DNA of 64,000 nt from Oceanobacillus halotolerans (GTDB lineage Bacteria; Bacillota; Bacilli; Bacillales; Amphibacillaceae): contig NZ_WIXL01000003.1 of the NCBI RefSeq assembly GCF_010993955.1, positions 1-64,000 on the forward strand. The letters run 5' to 3'. The position numbers and the translations under genes were made by a program. Of this stretch, positions 42,667-52,177 are shown piece after piece. The notes under the pieces were generated by a model, which saw only the letters and a program-made list of their open reading frames with translations, did not search any database and was not told where the DNA came from. Within the stretch, counting starts at the first letter, position 1. Each line of letters starts with the position of its first letter.

Positions 42667-43447
42667 ATTGAAAATTAGGTTTTCTTTTTTCTTGAAAAGC
42701 ATTAACTCCTTCTTTATAATCTTCTGTTTCAAAAGAATCAAGAACTAGTTGGCTGATTTCATCCGTATCTTCTATCTCTCCTTCTAGAACTTTATTTATA
42801 ACAAACTTTGCACCTCTTACTGAAAACTGTGCATTCTCTTTAATCATTTCTGCATATTGATATGTTTCATATACGATTTTATCTCTTTCAAAAATGTGAT
42901 CAATCAATCCTATTCTATACGCTTCCTCAGCTTTAATTAGACGCCCTGTATATAAAATATCTTTTGCTTTTGAGGGACCTACTATATCAACTAGATTTTT
43001 AGTTCCAGGTAAATTATAAACTAATCCAAGTTTAGCTGGTGTAATTCCAAATTTACCCTCTGAGTCAGAAAAACGAAAATCACATGCTAAGGCAATTTCA
43101 CACCCTCCACCAACACAAAATCCTTGTACCAATGCAATAGTTGGCTTTGATGAACTCATAATTGCCTTTTCCGCTTCATGTGTTACTTTATTATATTTAT
43201 ATGCATCATTTGCATTATATCTTATTTCTTTAAATTCACTTATGTCTGCTCCTGCAGAAAAAGCTTTATTATCTAAACTTCTTAAAATAATAATAATAAC
43301 ATCCTTTGATTCATTACATACATTGATTAGTTCGGTTATCTTAACCCACATCTCATAATTCAGAGCGTTTCTCTTATTTCCTCTATTAAGATATATCGTA
43401 CCAATACCATTTTGTATATCTAAGGATACTAATTCACTTTTTTCCAA
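42659..43447 (-). CDS. Crotonase-fold enzyme 2 (enoyl-CoA hydratase/isomerase family)
   Basis: 262 residues. Oxyanion-hole motifs FSAGADISEF and GFCVGGGCEIALACDFRFS; the first catalytic Glu is present (GGCEIAL). The second, usually in PExxLG, is Ala in FGITPAKLGL, so water addition by the classical two-Glu mechanism is doubtful. TTG start with AAAGGAGGG 8 bases upstream. It lies 20 bases after the CoA-transferase and overlaps the CaiE-like gene, paralleling the order of caiB-caiD-caiE in carnitine operons, though not in identical arrangement. Substrate unknown. Confidence 0.87.
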   Translation of the reverse strand: MEKSELVSLDIQNGIGTIYLNRGNKRNALNYEMWVKITELINVCNESKDVIIIILRSLDNKAFSAGADISEFKEIRYNANDAYKYNKVTHEAEKAIMSSSKPTIALVQGFCVGGGCEIALACDFRFSDSEGKFGITPAKLGLVYNLPGTKNLVDIVGPSKAKDILYTGRLIKAEEAYRIGLIDHIFERDKIVYETYQYAEMIKENAQFSVRGAKFVINKVLEGEIEDTDEISQLVLDSFETEDYKEGVNAFQEKRKPNFQYV

Positions 43448-43467
43448 CGTACTACCCTCCTTTGTAG

Positions 43468-44673
43468 TTAAGACTCAGGATAATCCTCCGTAACAACACC
43501 TTTATCATATAAACGTTGTATTTCATCAGTTGAATAATCTAAATTGGATAAAATCTCTTTATTGTGTTGACCAAATAATGGTGAAGCCGTTTTAATTTCT
43601 CCAGGAGTTCTCGAAAATTTTGTTGGTATACCTAAGGTCTTCATATTTCCGAGAACAGGATGGGATATTTCTTGTATCATACCTCTAGCATTATAATGTG
43701 GATCCTCAACTGCTTGTGCAAAATTATTAATAGGGCCTGAAGGAACACCAGCTTTCTCACATTTCTCATTCCAAAATGCCATGTTTTCTGTACATAGGAT
43801 ATCCTCTATTAGATTTTCTAACTCCTCTACATTTTTTTGCCGGTCTTCATTCTTTAAAAAGCGAGTATCCTCTATCCATTCAGGTTTTTCAATTACTTCT
43901 TTACAAAACATCTCCCATGTTCGTTGATTTGCACATCCAAGCATTATATATCCATCTTTCACTTTTAAGGCTTGATATGGTGCTGATACCCTGTGCCTAT
44001 GACCAGTTGCTTTTGGTATAGTTCCTTCTGAGAAATATGCTGCTGCTTCCCAAACAAACCAAGGAAAACCGCTCTCAGCAAGAGAAACATCAATATGTTG
44101 ACCTTCCCCTGTTTTTTGTCGATTAATGTATGCAGCTAATATTGAATATGTTGCTGTAATTCCAGCACCAATATCATATACAGCAATTCCTGATTTTAAC
44201 GGGCGTCCTTCTTGTTCACCTGTCATGCTCATAATCCCAGACATCCCCTGTGCTACTAAGTCAAATCCACCTTTATGTGAATAAGGACCTGTTTGGCCAA
44301 ACCCAGAAATCGAACAATATATTATACTTTCATTGATTTTCTTCAGAGAATTATAATCAATTTCTAGTTTTTTAGTAATCCCTGGGCGAAAGTTTTCTAC
44401 AAATATATCAGAATTTTTAATCAAGTCATTAAAAATTTTTTTGCCCTCATCTTCTTTTAAATTTAAAGCAATACTTTTTTTATTTCTATTAATTTGAAAA
44501 AAACAAGTAGATTCCCCATTTACGAACGGACCCATTTGGCGAGAGTCATCTCCACCATTAACTTTTTCAATCTTGATCACTTCAGCTCCTAGATCCGCTA
44601 AAACCATAGTACAGTATGGACCAGCCATAATTTGTGAAGCATCAACTACTCTAAGTCCATCTAATGGTCCCAA
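43468..44673 (-). CDS. Class III CoA-transferase (CaiB/BaiF family) 2
   Basis: 401 residues. Family segments: DASQIMAGPYCTMVLADLGAE in pieces, INRNKKSIALNL, VENFRPGITKKLEI, CSISGFGQTGPYSHKGGFD. Clearly related to the protein at 31427. Where that one has the catalytic Asp (SLLDT) this one has Glu (VSLAESG), seen in some family branches of uncertain activity. TTG start after GAGGTGATT. It lies 22 bases after the GntR gene in the 11-gene run. It probably activates an acid released by the upstream peptidases; this is inference. Confidence 0.88.
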   Translation of the reverse strand: MGPLDGLRVVDASQIMAGPYCTMVLADLGAEVIKIEKVNGGDDSRQMGPFVNGESTCFFQINRNKKSIALNLKEDEGKKIFNDLIKNSDIFVENFRPGITKKLEIDYNSLKKINESIIYCSISGFGQTGPYSHKGGFDLVAQGMSGIMSMTGEQEGRPLKSGIAVYDIGAGITATYSILAAYINRQKTGEGQHIDVSLAESGFPWFVWEAAAYFSEGTIPKATGHRHRVSAPYQALKVKDGYIMLGCANQRTWEMFCKEVIEKPEWIEDTRFLKNEDRQKNVEELENLIEDILCTENMAFWNEKCEKAGVPSGPINNFAQAVEDPHYNARGMIQEISHPVLGNMKTLGIPTKFSRTPGEIKTASPLFGQHNKEILSNLDYSTDEIQRLYDKGVVTEDYPES

Positions 44674-44695
44674 ATAATCACCTCAAATTCATAAA

Positions 44696-45355
44696 TTATA
44701 AATATTTACGAAAAATATTATCACCCCGGAGTTTATCTTGTTGTAAATGATGTTCTATTGATTTTACTGCCTTTGCCGTATCTCTTAGTTTTAAAGCTTT
44801 AAATATATTCTCATGTTCCTGGATAATTGCTACACTATTATCCATTTTATTGTGTATAATATTAGCACGATAGATTAATAACAAGGATCTAACATGATTT
44901 AAAAGATCTGTAAGATGCTTATTAGAAATTGAGTATATGATTAATTCATGGAATTTAGTGTTTACTTCTAAAAAGTTCTTTAAATTATCTCCATCTCTTA
45001 TATATGCCTTTGATTTATTTAGTAAATCTTCCATTTTATTAAGTGTAGAATCTGTTATTTCATTTACTGCTAGCTTAATTACTTCTTTTTCCAAAATTAA
45101 ACGACACGAACATAACTGTTCGAAGTCAGTTTTATTTAATTCCACGACAGTCGTCCTGTTCTGTTCCTGCCTTAGTAACCCTTCCTTCTGAAGTTGACGC
45201 AAAGCTTCTCGTAGCGGAGTTCGACTAATTTTATATTCTTCTGCTAACCTTGTAACACTTAATTTAGATCCAGGTTGCAATTCCCCAGTTAAGATTAACT
45301 TTTTCATTTGCTCATACACTTGTTGATATAGTGGTTGTGTTTGTTGTAATTCCAT
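44696..45355 (-). CDS. GntR-family regulator, FadR (FCD) subfamily 2
   Basis: 219 residues. The winged helix (about 8-75) has YEQMKKLILTGELQPGSKLS, SRTPLREALRQLQKEGLLR pieces. The FCD domain (about 85-210) has SCRLILEKEVIKLAV, NTKFHELIIYSISN and EHENIFKAL. It lies inside the long minus-strand run, 86 bases after the second dipeptidase gene and 22 before the CoA-transferase, so probably autoregulated with the operon. Candidate operators lie at 53931-53970 and 54062-54083. Ligand probably a carboxylic acid. Confidence 0.88.
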   Translation of the reverse strand: MELQQTQPLYQQVYEQMKKLILTGELQPGSKLSVTRLAEEYKISRTPLREALRQLQKEGLLRQEQNRTTVVELNKTDFEQLCSCRLILEKEVIKLAVNEITDSTLNKMEDLLNKSKAYIRDGDNLKNFLEVNTKFHELIIYSISNKHLTDLLNHVRSLLLIYRANIIHNKMDNSVAIIQEHENIFKALKLRDTAKAVKSIEHHLQQDKLRGDNIFRKYL

Positions 45356-45441
45356 AGAACGTCACATCTCTTTCTTTAATATATAAGTTAAAACAAATTC
45401 GGATATTGATATTACAACCTAGATCATAAGTTGTTTCACAA

Positions 45442-46800
45442 TTATTTGTCAAATTTTGACGTACCTAACTCTTCAATAACATGACAAGTACACAATATTC
45501 CGTTAAAAAAGTTTTCAATATTTAGATTTTCATTTGGAGAATGATTAGCCTCATCAGAATTTGCATAAGGCACCACTACAGAAGGAACACCTAGTATCTG
45601 TGTCCATACATAATCAGGTAAACTACCACCAAGACTTGGTTGTAATATTGGCTTCTGTCTATAAGAATTTTCAACTGCACGTTTAATAATACTAACAACT
45701 TCTGAATCAGATGAAGTTCGAGATGGCTTCATTGAACCATGTCTGGTTACTTCAATATTAGGATCATATTTATGAACGTGTTTAACGAACTTTTCATATA
45801 TGTCATCTGGATCCTGATCCACTACTAAACGCATATCAATTTTTAATTGTGCTGTTGCTGGAATAATTGTTTTTGATCCCTCTCCACCATAACCACTATG
45901 AAATCCAGCGATGTTTAATGTTGGCTCCATGGTCAATTTATGATAGTAATCTTCTTTTGTCATATCAAATTTTTTATAACCTATTTGTTGAGCTATTTGG
46001 TCTGCATCATATGGTAATGTTGAAATTAGTTCTAATTCACTTTGTGTAGGCTCCCGTAAATCATCATAAAAGCCGTCTATTAATACTTTTCCATTTTCAT
46101 CACGCATAGTGTTTAATAAATTTACTAGCTTCCACGCAGGGTTCGGTGCGATATTACCTTTATTTCCTGAATGGTTATCCCATTTTGCACCTTTAGCATT
46201 GAGCTCTACATATAGCATCCCTCGGACACCTAGTAATACAAAAGGAGCACCAGTTTCATGCATCGGACCATCAGATGTATAGACTAAATCAGCTTTTAGC
46301 AACTCACTATTGGTTTCAACAAATTTAGCTAAATTCGGACTTCCACTTTCCTCTTCACCTTCAAATACAAATTTTATATTAATTGGAAGATTATCACCGT
46401 GAACTTCTTTAAATGTTTTGATTGCAAGCAACTGTGCCATTAATTGGCCTTTATTATCTCCTACTCCTCTACAATAAATTCTCCCATCCCTAATTGTTGG
46501 CTCGAAAGGTGGCGAATTCCACTCATTAACTGGATCTGGCGGCTGAACATCATAATGCCCATATATCAGTAACGTAAAATCATTTTTGTCATTATGCAAT
46601 TCACCGTAAACTACTGGGTGTCCATCTGTTTCAATTAATCTAGTTTCTATTCCTATATCTTCCATAATTCCCTTTAGCATCGTACTAGCTTCTTCCATGC
46701 CAACATTTTGGGCACTAATACTTTTCTGTCTTAAAAACTTAAATAGCAACTCCAAATAATCGTCCTGGTTACTTTCAATATGTTCTTTAATCTTTAACAT
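45442..46800 (-). CDS. M20 dipeptidase, CNDP-like 2
   Basis: 452 residues. Motifs of the carnosinase-like/M20A branch: LIYGHYDVQPPDP, CRGVGDNKGQLM, FEGEEESGSPNL (catalytic Glu pair), and near the C terminus NSDEANHSPNENL with the last His. Cleaves dipeptides or N-acyl peptides in the cytoplasm with two metal ions. The start at 46800 is preferred, with GGGGAGG about 12 bases upstream. A paralogue of the gene just upstream, 4 bases from its stop. Both are fed by the ABC transporter of the same operon. Confidence 0.88.
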   Translation of the reverse strand: MLKIKEHIESNQDDYLELLFKFLRQKSISAQNVGMEEASTMLKGIMEDIGIETRLIETDGHPVVYGELHNDKNDFTLLIYGHYDVQPPDPVNEWNSPPFEPTIRDGRIYCRGVGDNKGQLMAQLLAIKTFKEVHGDNLPINIKFVFEGEEESGSPNLAKFVETNSELLKADLVYTSDGPMHETGAPFVLLGVRGMLYVELNAKGAKWDNHSGNKGNIAPNPAWKLVNLLNTMRDENGKVLIDGFYDDLREPTQSELELISTLPYDADQIAQQIGYKKFDMTKEDYYHKLTMEPTLNIAGFHSGYGGEGSKTIIPATAQLKIDMRLVVDQDPDDIYEKFVKHVHKYDPNIEVTRHGSMKPSRTSSDSEVVSIIKRAVENSYRQKPILQPSLGGSLPDYVWTQILGVPSVVVPYANSDEANHSPNENLNIENFFNGILCTCHVIEELGTSKFDK

Positions 46801-46804
46801 TAGA

Positions 46805-48187
46805 TTATTGATCCTCCCCATATAAATAATAAATATATGACATACTCATAATTCCATTCAAATAGTTATCGACCCCAATATTTTCATTTGGCGCATGAGT
46901 ATTTGCCAACGAAAACGGTGATCCCAAGCCAATAATAATTGCAGGTGCATCTAGTATTTCTCCAAATAAAGACATTGGTCCTGATCCATCTAATAAAGGC
47001 CATACTACTGGACCATTATCATACATTTCTGTTAATGCAATAATACTTGTTTGAACAATACTCTCATTTGGAGATACTTTCGATGGATTTCTTACGTCTC
47101 CAAACTTTATATCTATATTCCCTTTGAATACTTTTGAAATATATGACTTTATTCTTTCAACACTTTTTGCTGGATCCATATCTTTTACAAACCTAAAGTC
47201 TAGCTTTGCTGTTGCTCTAGACGGTATGATCGTTTTATTACCTTCACCTTGATACCCTGAACTCAAACCATTTATGGTCATGGTTGGTTCATATAAAAGT
47301 CTAACTAAAAGGTCAACCCCGTCGGTATTCTTTTTATTTCCAATTATACGGTTTATACCATACGTATCAGAAAATTCCTTAGTATCGAATGGAATGTTTT
47401 TAAGTAATTTAAGATCTTCTTCACTAGGTTCAATGACTTCATTCTTATATTCATCTACTAATATTTCATCTTGATCATCTTTCATTTTGTTAAGTAGCCA
47501 TACTAACTCCCATGAAGGATTTGGAATTAAAGGAGCCTGGCCAGAGTGTACATCTCTTTTCGCTCCATATACTGTAATATCAGCATGCGTGATTCCTTTA
47601 TTACCTAAATAAATTTGGGGTCTCCCAGATTCATGTATGCCTCTATCACACAAAATTGTATAATCAGATTCCAATAAATCTTTATATTTCTTTAAATAGC
47701 TTTTAAGATTCGGACTGCCTATTTCTTCCTCACCTTCAAAAAAGAATTTGATATTAATTGGAACCGTTCCTTTTATATCTAATAATGTTTTTACAGCCAA
47801 GATTGTTGCCATCAGATTACCTTTATCATCTGTTGCTCCTCTTGCATAAATCTTATTATCTCTTATTTCAGGGTCAAAAGGATCAGAATCCCATAAATAT
47901 ATGGGATCCTCTGGTTGAACATCATAATGTCCATAAATAAGAATTGTTTTATTAGCATTCGAATTTAAAACTTCACCATATACAACTGGTAAAGCTCCAT
48001 CGATATTAAGAATTTTTGATTGAACTCCTTGGCGGATCATGAAATCCTTTAAAAAATTCGCACAGCTTTCCATCTCTTTATTTTGCGCTGAAATACTTTT
48101 AATTTTTAAAAAATCAAATAAATCATTTATAAACTTCTCTTTATTTTTAAGGACATTTTTTTGAATGTCACATGCTAGGTGCGACAT
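46805..48187 (-). CDS. M20 dipeptidase, CNDP-like 1
   Basis: 460 residues. ILIYGHYDVQPEDP, ARGATDDKGNLMA, FEGEEEIGSPNL and LANTHAPNENI are the metal and catalytic motifs. Alignable throughout with the 45442 product but well diverged, so the two may accept different peptides or act in sequence. The start at 48187 has AGAGGTGGGAG upstream and overlaps the end of the oppF-type gene by 20 bases, indicating one transcript. Substrate unknown. Confidence 0.88.
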   Translation of the reverse strand: MSHLACDIQKNVLKNKEKFINDLFDFLKIKSISAQNKEMESCANFLKDFMIRQGVQSKILNIDGALPVVYGEVLNSNANKTILIYGHYDVQPEDPIYLWDSDPFDPEIRDNKIYARGATDDKGNLMATILAVKTLLDIKGTVPINIKFFFEGEEEIGSPNLKSYLKKYKDLLESDYTILCDRGIHESGRPQIYLGNKGITHADITVYGAKRDVHSGQAPLIPNPSWELVWLLNKMKDDQDEILVDEYKNEVIEPSEEDLKLLKNIPFDTKEFSDTYGINRIIGNKKNTDGVDLLVRLLYEPTMTINGLSSGYQGEGNKTIIPSRATAKLDFRFVKDMDPAKSVERIKSYISKVFKGNIDIKFGDVRNPSKVSPNESIVQTSIIALTEMYDNGPVVWPLLDGSGPMSLFGEILDAPAIIIGLGSPFSLANTHAPNENIGVDNYLNGIMSMSYIYYLYGEDQ

Positions 48188-49250
48188 ATTCTCCCACCTC
48201 TTTTTCTTCATTATATATATGACATTCTACTAATCTACCATCAACGTTATTAGGTGTAGGTTCTACTTTCCTACACATTTCAGTCGCAAAAGGACATCTT
48301 GGTTGAAATCTACAACCAGTAGGAAGGTTAACAGGATCTGGTGCTTCATCATCCAATGAAACCGTAACCCCCTCACTCTTAGGGTCAGGATTAGGTACAG
48401 CTTCTAATAATGCTTGAGTATATGGGTGTAAAGGATTTTTGATAATTTCTTCTGTATCACCATATTCTACAATTCTACCTAGATACATTATTGCCGTGCT
48501 ATCACAAACATATCTTATTAAAGATAAATCGTGCGATATATAAACACTAGCTAAATTCAATTCTGTTACTAAATCCTCTAAAAGATTTAAAATACTAGCC
48601 CGGATCGATACATCGAGCATGGATACAGGTTCATCTGCCACCAAGAATGTTGGCCTTATAACTAAGGCTCTAGCTATTGCAACTCGTTGTCGCTGTCCTC
48701 CACTCATTTCATGTGGATAACGATCAATATAAGATTCAGCTGGCCTTAGTCCTACCATAGTTAAGGTATCGAGTACTCTCTTTTCTCTATCCTTTTTATT
48801 CATCCCTTGGATTATCAGTGATTCTTCTAATGTTTGCCTAACCGTAAATCTTGGATTTAATGATTCATACGGATCCTGAAAAACCATTTGAGCATCTTGC
48901 CGAAACTGTTTAATATCATTTTTATCTAAGTCTTCCATGTTCTTACCCTTGAATTCTATCTCTCCTGAAGTAGGTTCCTGTAACTTGACTAATGTTTTGG
49001 CAAGTGTTGACTTCCCACAACCAGACTCTCCAGCCAGACCAATTGTTTCTCCTTGACGAATCATCAAATCAATTCCATCTACTGCTTTTACAAATTTTTG
49101 CTTTTTATTTTTGTTAAATTTATCAAGGAATCTTTGATTTACTGGGAAATGAACTTTAACACCCTTTAGATCATATACAACGTTTTGTGTAACTAAATCA
49201 TTTGTTTTGTCTTGAAGTTCCACACTCTCTTTTGTAGAAACATTATTCAT
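48168..49250 (-). CDS. Peptide ABC transporter ATPase, OppF/DppF type
   Basis: 360 residues. Walker A GESGCGKST, Q-loop, signature MSGGQRQRVAIARAL, and Walker B FLVADEPVSMLD, where Met replaces the more common Ala. The C-terminal oligopeptide-transporter extension has the Cys cluster CRFQPRCPFATEMC. Couples ATP use to peptide import with the OppD-type partner upstream; their genes overlap by 4 bases (ATGA). Cytoplasmic face of the membrane. Confidence 0.92.
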   Translation of the reverse strand: MNNVSTKESVELQDKTNDLVTQNVVYDLKGVKVHFPVNQRFLDKFNKNKKQKFVKAVDGIDLMIRQGETIGLAGESGCGKSTLAKTLVKLQEPTSGEIEFKGKNMEDLDKNDIKQFRQDAQMVFQDPYESLNPRFTVRQTLEESLIIQGMNKKDREKRVLDTLTMVGLRPAESYIDRYPHEMSGGQRQRVAIARALVIRPTFLVADEPVSMLDVSIRASILNLLEDLVTELNLASVYISHDLSLIRYVCDSTAIMYLGRIVEYGDTEEIIKNPLHPYTQALLEAVPNPDPKSEGVTVSLDDEAPDPVNLPTGCRFQPRCPFATEMCRKVEPTPNNVDGRLVECHIYNEEKEVGEYVAPSM

Positions 49251-50278
49251 TTATGCGCCACCCCCTTATCAAAATTCGACCATGTTTCGCGTTTTTTAGC
49301 TTCTTCTCTCATCTCATTAACTTTATCAACATGATGACAGGCTGCTATATGCCCGTTATTCACTTCTGTATTATCTGGTGTTGTTTCATAACATATATCA
49401 GTAGCAAATGGGCAACGTTCCGCAAATCTACAGCCTTTTGGTGGATTAACCAAATCTGGTGGGTACCCTGGTATCGATATAAGTTCAAATTTTTCACCTT
49501 TTATATCAGAAAAGGCATTTTTAAGCCCCATTGTATATGGATGATGTGGTTCTTCAAAAACTTCCTTTACACTACCAGATTCCACTACTTTTCCTGCGTA
49601 CATGACAACAACTTTTTGACATGTTTCTGCAACAACAGAAATATCATGTGTAACCATAATCATTGAACTTTTGGTTCTTTTCTGTATCTCTCTGATTCTC
49701 TTTAAAATTTGTGCTTGAACTACCACATCCAGTGCAGTAGTAGGCTCATCAGCAACAATTAAATCTGGATTTAACGCAAGAGCCATAGCAATTATTGCAC
49801 GTTGTCTCATACCACCACTATACTGGTGTGGATATTCATGAAGTCTATCCTTATCTACCCCAACGATTTCAAATAATTCTTCTGCACGTTTCCATGCTTC
49901 CTGCTTTGATACAGATTCATGGGTACGAATTGCCTCAACTATTTGATCTCCTACTTTGTATACAGGGTCAAGTGAATTCATTGCACTTTGAGTTACAATT
50001 GATATTCTATCCCAACGAATTTTTCTCATATCAGAATTTGATATTTCAAGTAAGTTTTTATCGTCAAAAATAATCTCTCCTGTTGAAGTGGCATCTTTTG
50101 GTAAAAGTCTCATTATTGACTTAATTATCGTAGTTTTACCACAACCTGATTCACCTACTAGACCTAGACTTTCACCGGGATTCAATGTAATGTTCACATC
50201 TTCTACTGCCCTAACGGGGCCTGCTAAGGACTGATAATTAGTACTTAAATTCTTGATATCTAATAAACTATTCATCAT
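49247..50278 (-). CDS. Peptide ABC transporter ATPase, OppD/DppD type
   Basis: 343 residues. Walker [10 protein letters not shown], signature [15 protein letters not shown], Walker [15 protein letters not shown] and the C-terminal [14 protein letters not shown] motif. Second ATPase of the heterodimeric motor. Two ATG codons start the frame; either fits. Overlaps both neighbours by 4 bases. Confidence 0.92.
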   Translation of the reverse strand: MMNSLLDIKNLSTNYQSLAGPVRAVEDVNITLNPGESLGLVGESGCGKTTIIKSIMRLLPKDATSTGEIIFDDKNLLEISNSDMRKIRWDRISIVTQSAMNSLDPVYKVGDQIVEAIRTHESVSKQEAWKRAEELFEIVGVDKDRLHEYPHQYSGGMRQRAIIAMALALNPDLIVADEPTTALDVVVQAQILKRIREIQKRTKSSMIMVTHDISVVAETCQKVVVMYAGKVVESGSVKEVFEEPHHPYTMGLKNAFSDIKGEKFELISIPGYPPDLVNPPKGCRFAERCPFATDICYETTPDNTEVNNGHIAACHHVDKVNEMREEAKKRETWSNFDKGVAHK

Positions 50279-51138
50279 CTACTCAACCTCGGATTCAAGA
50301 TTTCCTCTAGGGATCTACTTACAAAAAAGCCAGACATTACTAAAAGTGTAATAGATAATCCAGGTGGAATAACCCACCACCATGCCTCTGTAATTGCATG
50401 TGCTATATATGCATCAAACAATATTTTCCCCCAACTAACTAGCAAAGGATCTCCATAGCCTAGGAAACTGATACTGGCTTCTGTAATTATTGCCCAGCCC
50501 ATAGCTAAGGATCCAAAAACTAATGATAATGGGATAATATTAGGTGCGATATGTCTGAAGATAATTCTAAAAGATCCTGCTCCATTTAATTTGGCTGCTT
50601 GGATAAACGTTCTTTGTTTTATGGACAACACCTCAGATCTTATAACCCTTGTTGTTGTGCGCCAAGAAATCAATACAATTGCAATAATAATATTCCATAT
50701 ACTTGGTCCAAGCACAGCTACCATTATCATTGCAAAAGGCAAAAATGGAATCCCATATACAATATCAGTAATTCGCATTAATAAGTCATCAACCCATTTT
50801 CCAAAATACCCTGCCACAAGTGCAATAACAGTACCAATTATTGTTACCATTACCGCACACGTTAATCCAACTACTAATGCAACACGTGTTCCAGCCACCA
50901 CTTGACTAAATATGTCTCTACCCATATTAGTTGTACCAAAGTAATGTTCACTAGATGGTTTCGCCATATTCAATAAATCACCATTATCAGAATAATGCTG
51001 TGCCTGGGGATCATGCGTAATGATAAAAGGTGCGAATATAGCAACAACTATAAAAAATGCCATTAACGCAAATCCAATCAATCCTAATTTATCTTTTAAT
51101 AATAGTCTAAACACCCTTTTCCATTTCACAAAACTCAC
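50275..51138 (-). CDS. Peptide ABC transporter permease, DppC type
   Basis: 287 residues, about six transmembrane helices. The N-terminal helix is GLIGFALMAFFIVVAIFAPF, followed by the DppC-type FGTTNMGRDIFSQVVAGTR and the EAA-like loop AAKLNGAGSFRIIFRHIAPN that contacts the ATPases. FLGYGDPLLVSWGKIL is the usual late motif. Its start overlaps the DppB-type stop by 4 bases. Confidence 0.92.
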   Translation of the reverse strand: MSFVKWKRVFRLLLKDKLGLIGFALMAFFIVVAIFAPFIITHDPQAQHYSDNGDLLNMAKPSSEHYFGTTNMGRDIFSQVVAGTRVALVVGLTCAVMVTIIGTVIALVAGYFGKWVDDLLMRITDIVYGIPFLPFAMIMVAVLGPSIWNIIIAIVLISWRTTTRVIRSEVLSIKQRTFIQAAKLNGAGSFRIIFRHIAPNIIPLSLVFGSLAMGWAIITEASISFLGYGDPLLVSWGKILFDAYIAHAITEAWWWVIPPGLSITLLVMSGFFVSRSLEEILNPRLSR

Positions 51139-52112
51139 CCCTTTTTATAAGTAACCCTTGGATCTAGATATCCATATAAAATATCTGCTATTAAATTAAG
51201 GAAAATAACTATTACTCCCATCAAGAAAAAGGTTGCTTGGGCAACTGGATAATCATTACGAGAAATTGAATCAACAATTAAACGTCCAATACCAGGCCAA
51301 TTAAAAACTACTTCTAATAAAACTTGCCCACCAATTGCAAAACCTACAATTAAGGCAATTTCCGTAACTACTGGAAGTAATGCATTTCTCACTGCATGTT
51401 TAAACAAAATGGCTTTCTCTGAAAGACCTTTTGCTCTGTTTAATTCTATAAAGTCCTCGTCCATAATTTCTATCATAGAACTCCTCATTACCAACATTGG
51501 GCTTGCAACATAATAAGCCGCTCCTACTATAGAAGGTAGTATTAAGTGATGTAAAAATTCTAAGGTGAAATATGTTTCAAAAAAACCATTTGAGCCCTGA
51601 CCTGGTTCATGCATCCCACCAATTGGAAATAAATTTAGTTGATGAGATAAAAATGCTAAAGCAACCATTCCTATCCAGAATATAGGAGCAGAACGGAAGA
51701 ATAAGGCAACAGATACCGCTATTGCTTCAAATTTACTTCCACGATACCATGCAGTAACGGCACCTAAAATTATAGCGATTACAAGTGCTAATAAAATCGT
51801 TGAGCCCATTAAGAAAATTGTCGGCATTAAATAGTGCCCGATAAGGTCTACAACTGGTTCTCTTGAGTTAAAAGATATTCCAAAGTCTCCCTGGACGAAA
51901 TTTTTCATATATAACCAGTACTGTTCATGTAATGGTTTATCTAAACCAAATTGTTCCAGAACTGCTTCTCGCGCTTCTAAAGGCAAAGCAGCATCCACAA
52001 ACATGGTTGTAGGATCACCAGGAAGAATTCTGAACATAAAAAACAATAATGTTATAAGAATATAAAGAGTTATAATTGTTTGGATTAATCTTTTAAAAAT
52101 AAATGAAACCAT
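51135..52112 (-). CDS. Peptide ABC transporter permease, DppB type
   Basis: 325 residues, six transmembrane helices. LFFMFRILPGDPTTMFV after helix 1, and the EAA loop NRAKGLSEKAILFKHAVRNALLP. The extracytoplasmic stretch GGMHEPGQGSNGFFETYFT is typical of the family. AAAGGATG before the ATG. It follows the binding-protein gene by 65 bases that contain a GC-rich stem. Confidence 0.92.
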   Translation of the reverse strand: MVSFIFKRLIQTIITLYILITLLFFMFRILPGDPTTMFVDAALPLEAREAVLEQFGLDKPLHEQYWLYMKNFVQGDFGISFNSREPVVDLIGHYLMPTIFLMGSTILLALVIAIILGAVTAWYRGSKFEAIAVSVALFFRSAPIFWIGMVALAFLSHQLNLFPIGGMHEPGQGSNGFFETYFTLEFLHHLILPSIVGAAYYVASPMLVMRSSMIEIMDEDFIELNRAKGLSEKAILFKHAVRNALLPVVTEIALIVGFAIGGQVLLEVVFNWPGIGRLIVDSISRNDYPVAQATFFLMGVIVIFLNLIADILYGYLDPRVTYKKG

Positions 52113-52146
52113 ATAGTTTTACATCCTTTCTTACTGTGAAGTAAGG

Positions 52147-52169
52147 AGGGGGAGAATTTTATCTTCCCC
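52147..52169 (-). promoter_or_regulatory. Intercistronic stem between binding-protein and permease genes
   Basis: GGGGGA and TCCCCC pair around an AT-rich middle (imperfect lower stem). No T run follows on the minus strand, so it is more likely an mRNA-stability or processing stem that raises binding-protein over permease levels than a full terminator. Confidence 0.45.
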
Positions 52170-52177
52170 CAAAATAT

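Noticed and set aside
52147-52169. Rho-independent terminator between binding-protein and permease genes
   Set aside because: The stem is imperfect and has no T run on the transcribed side; operon continuity is favoured.
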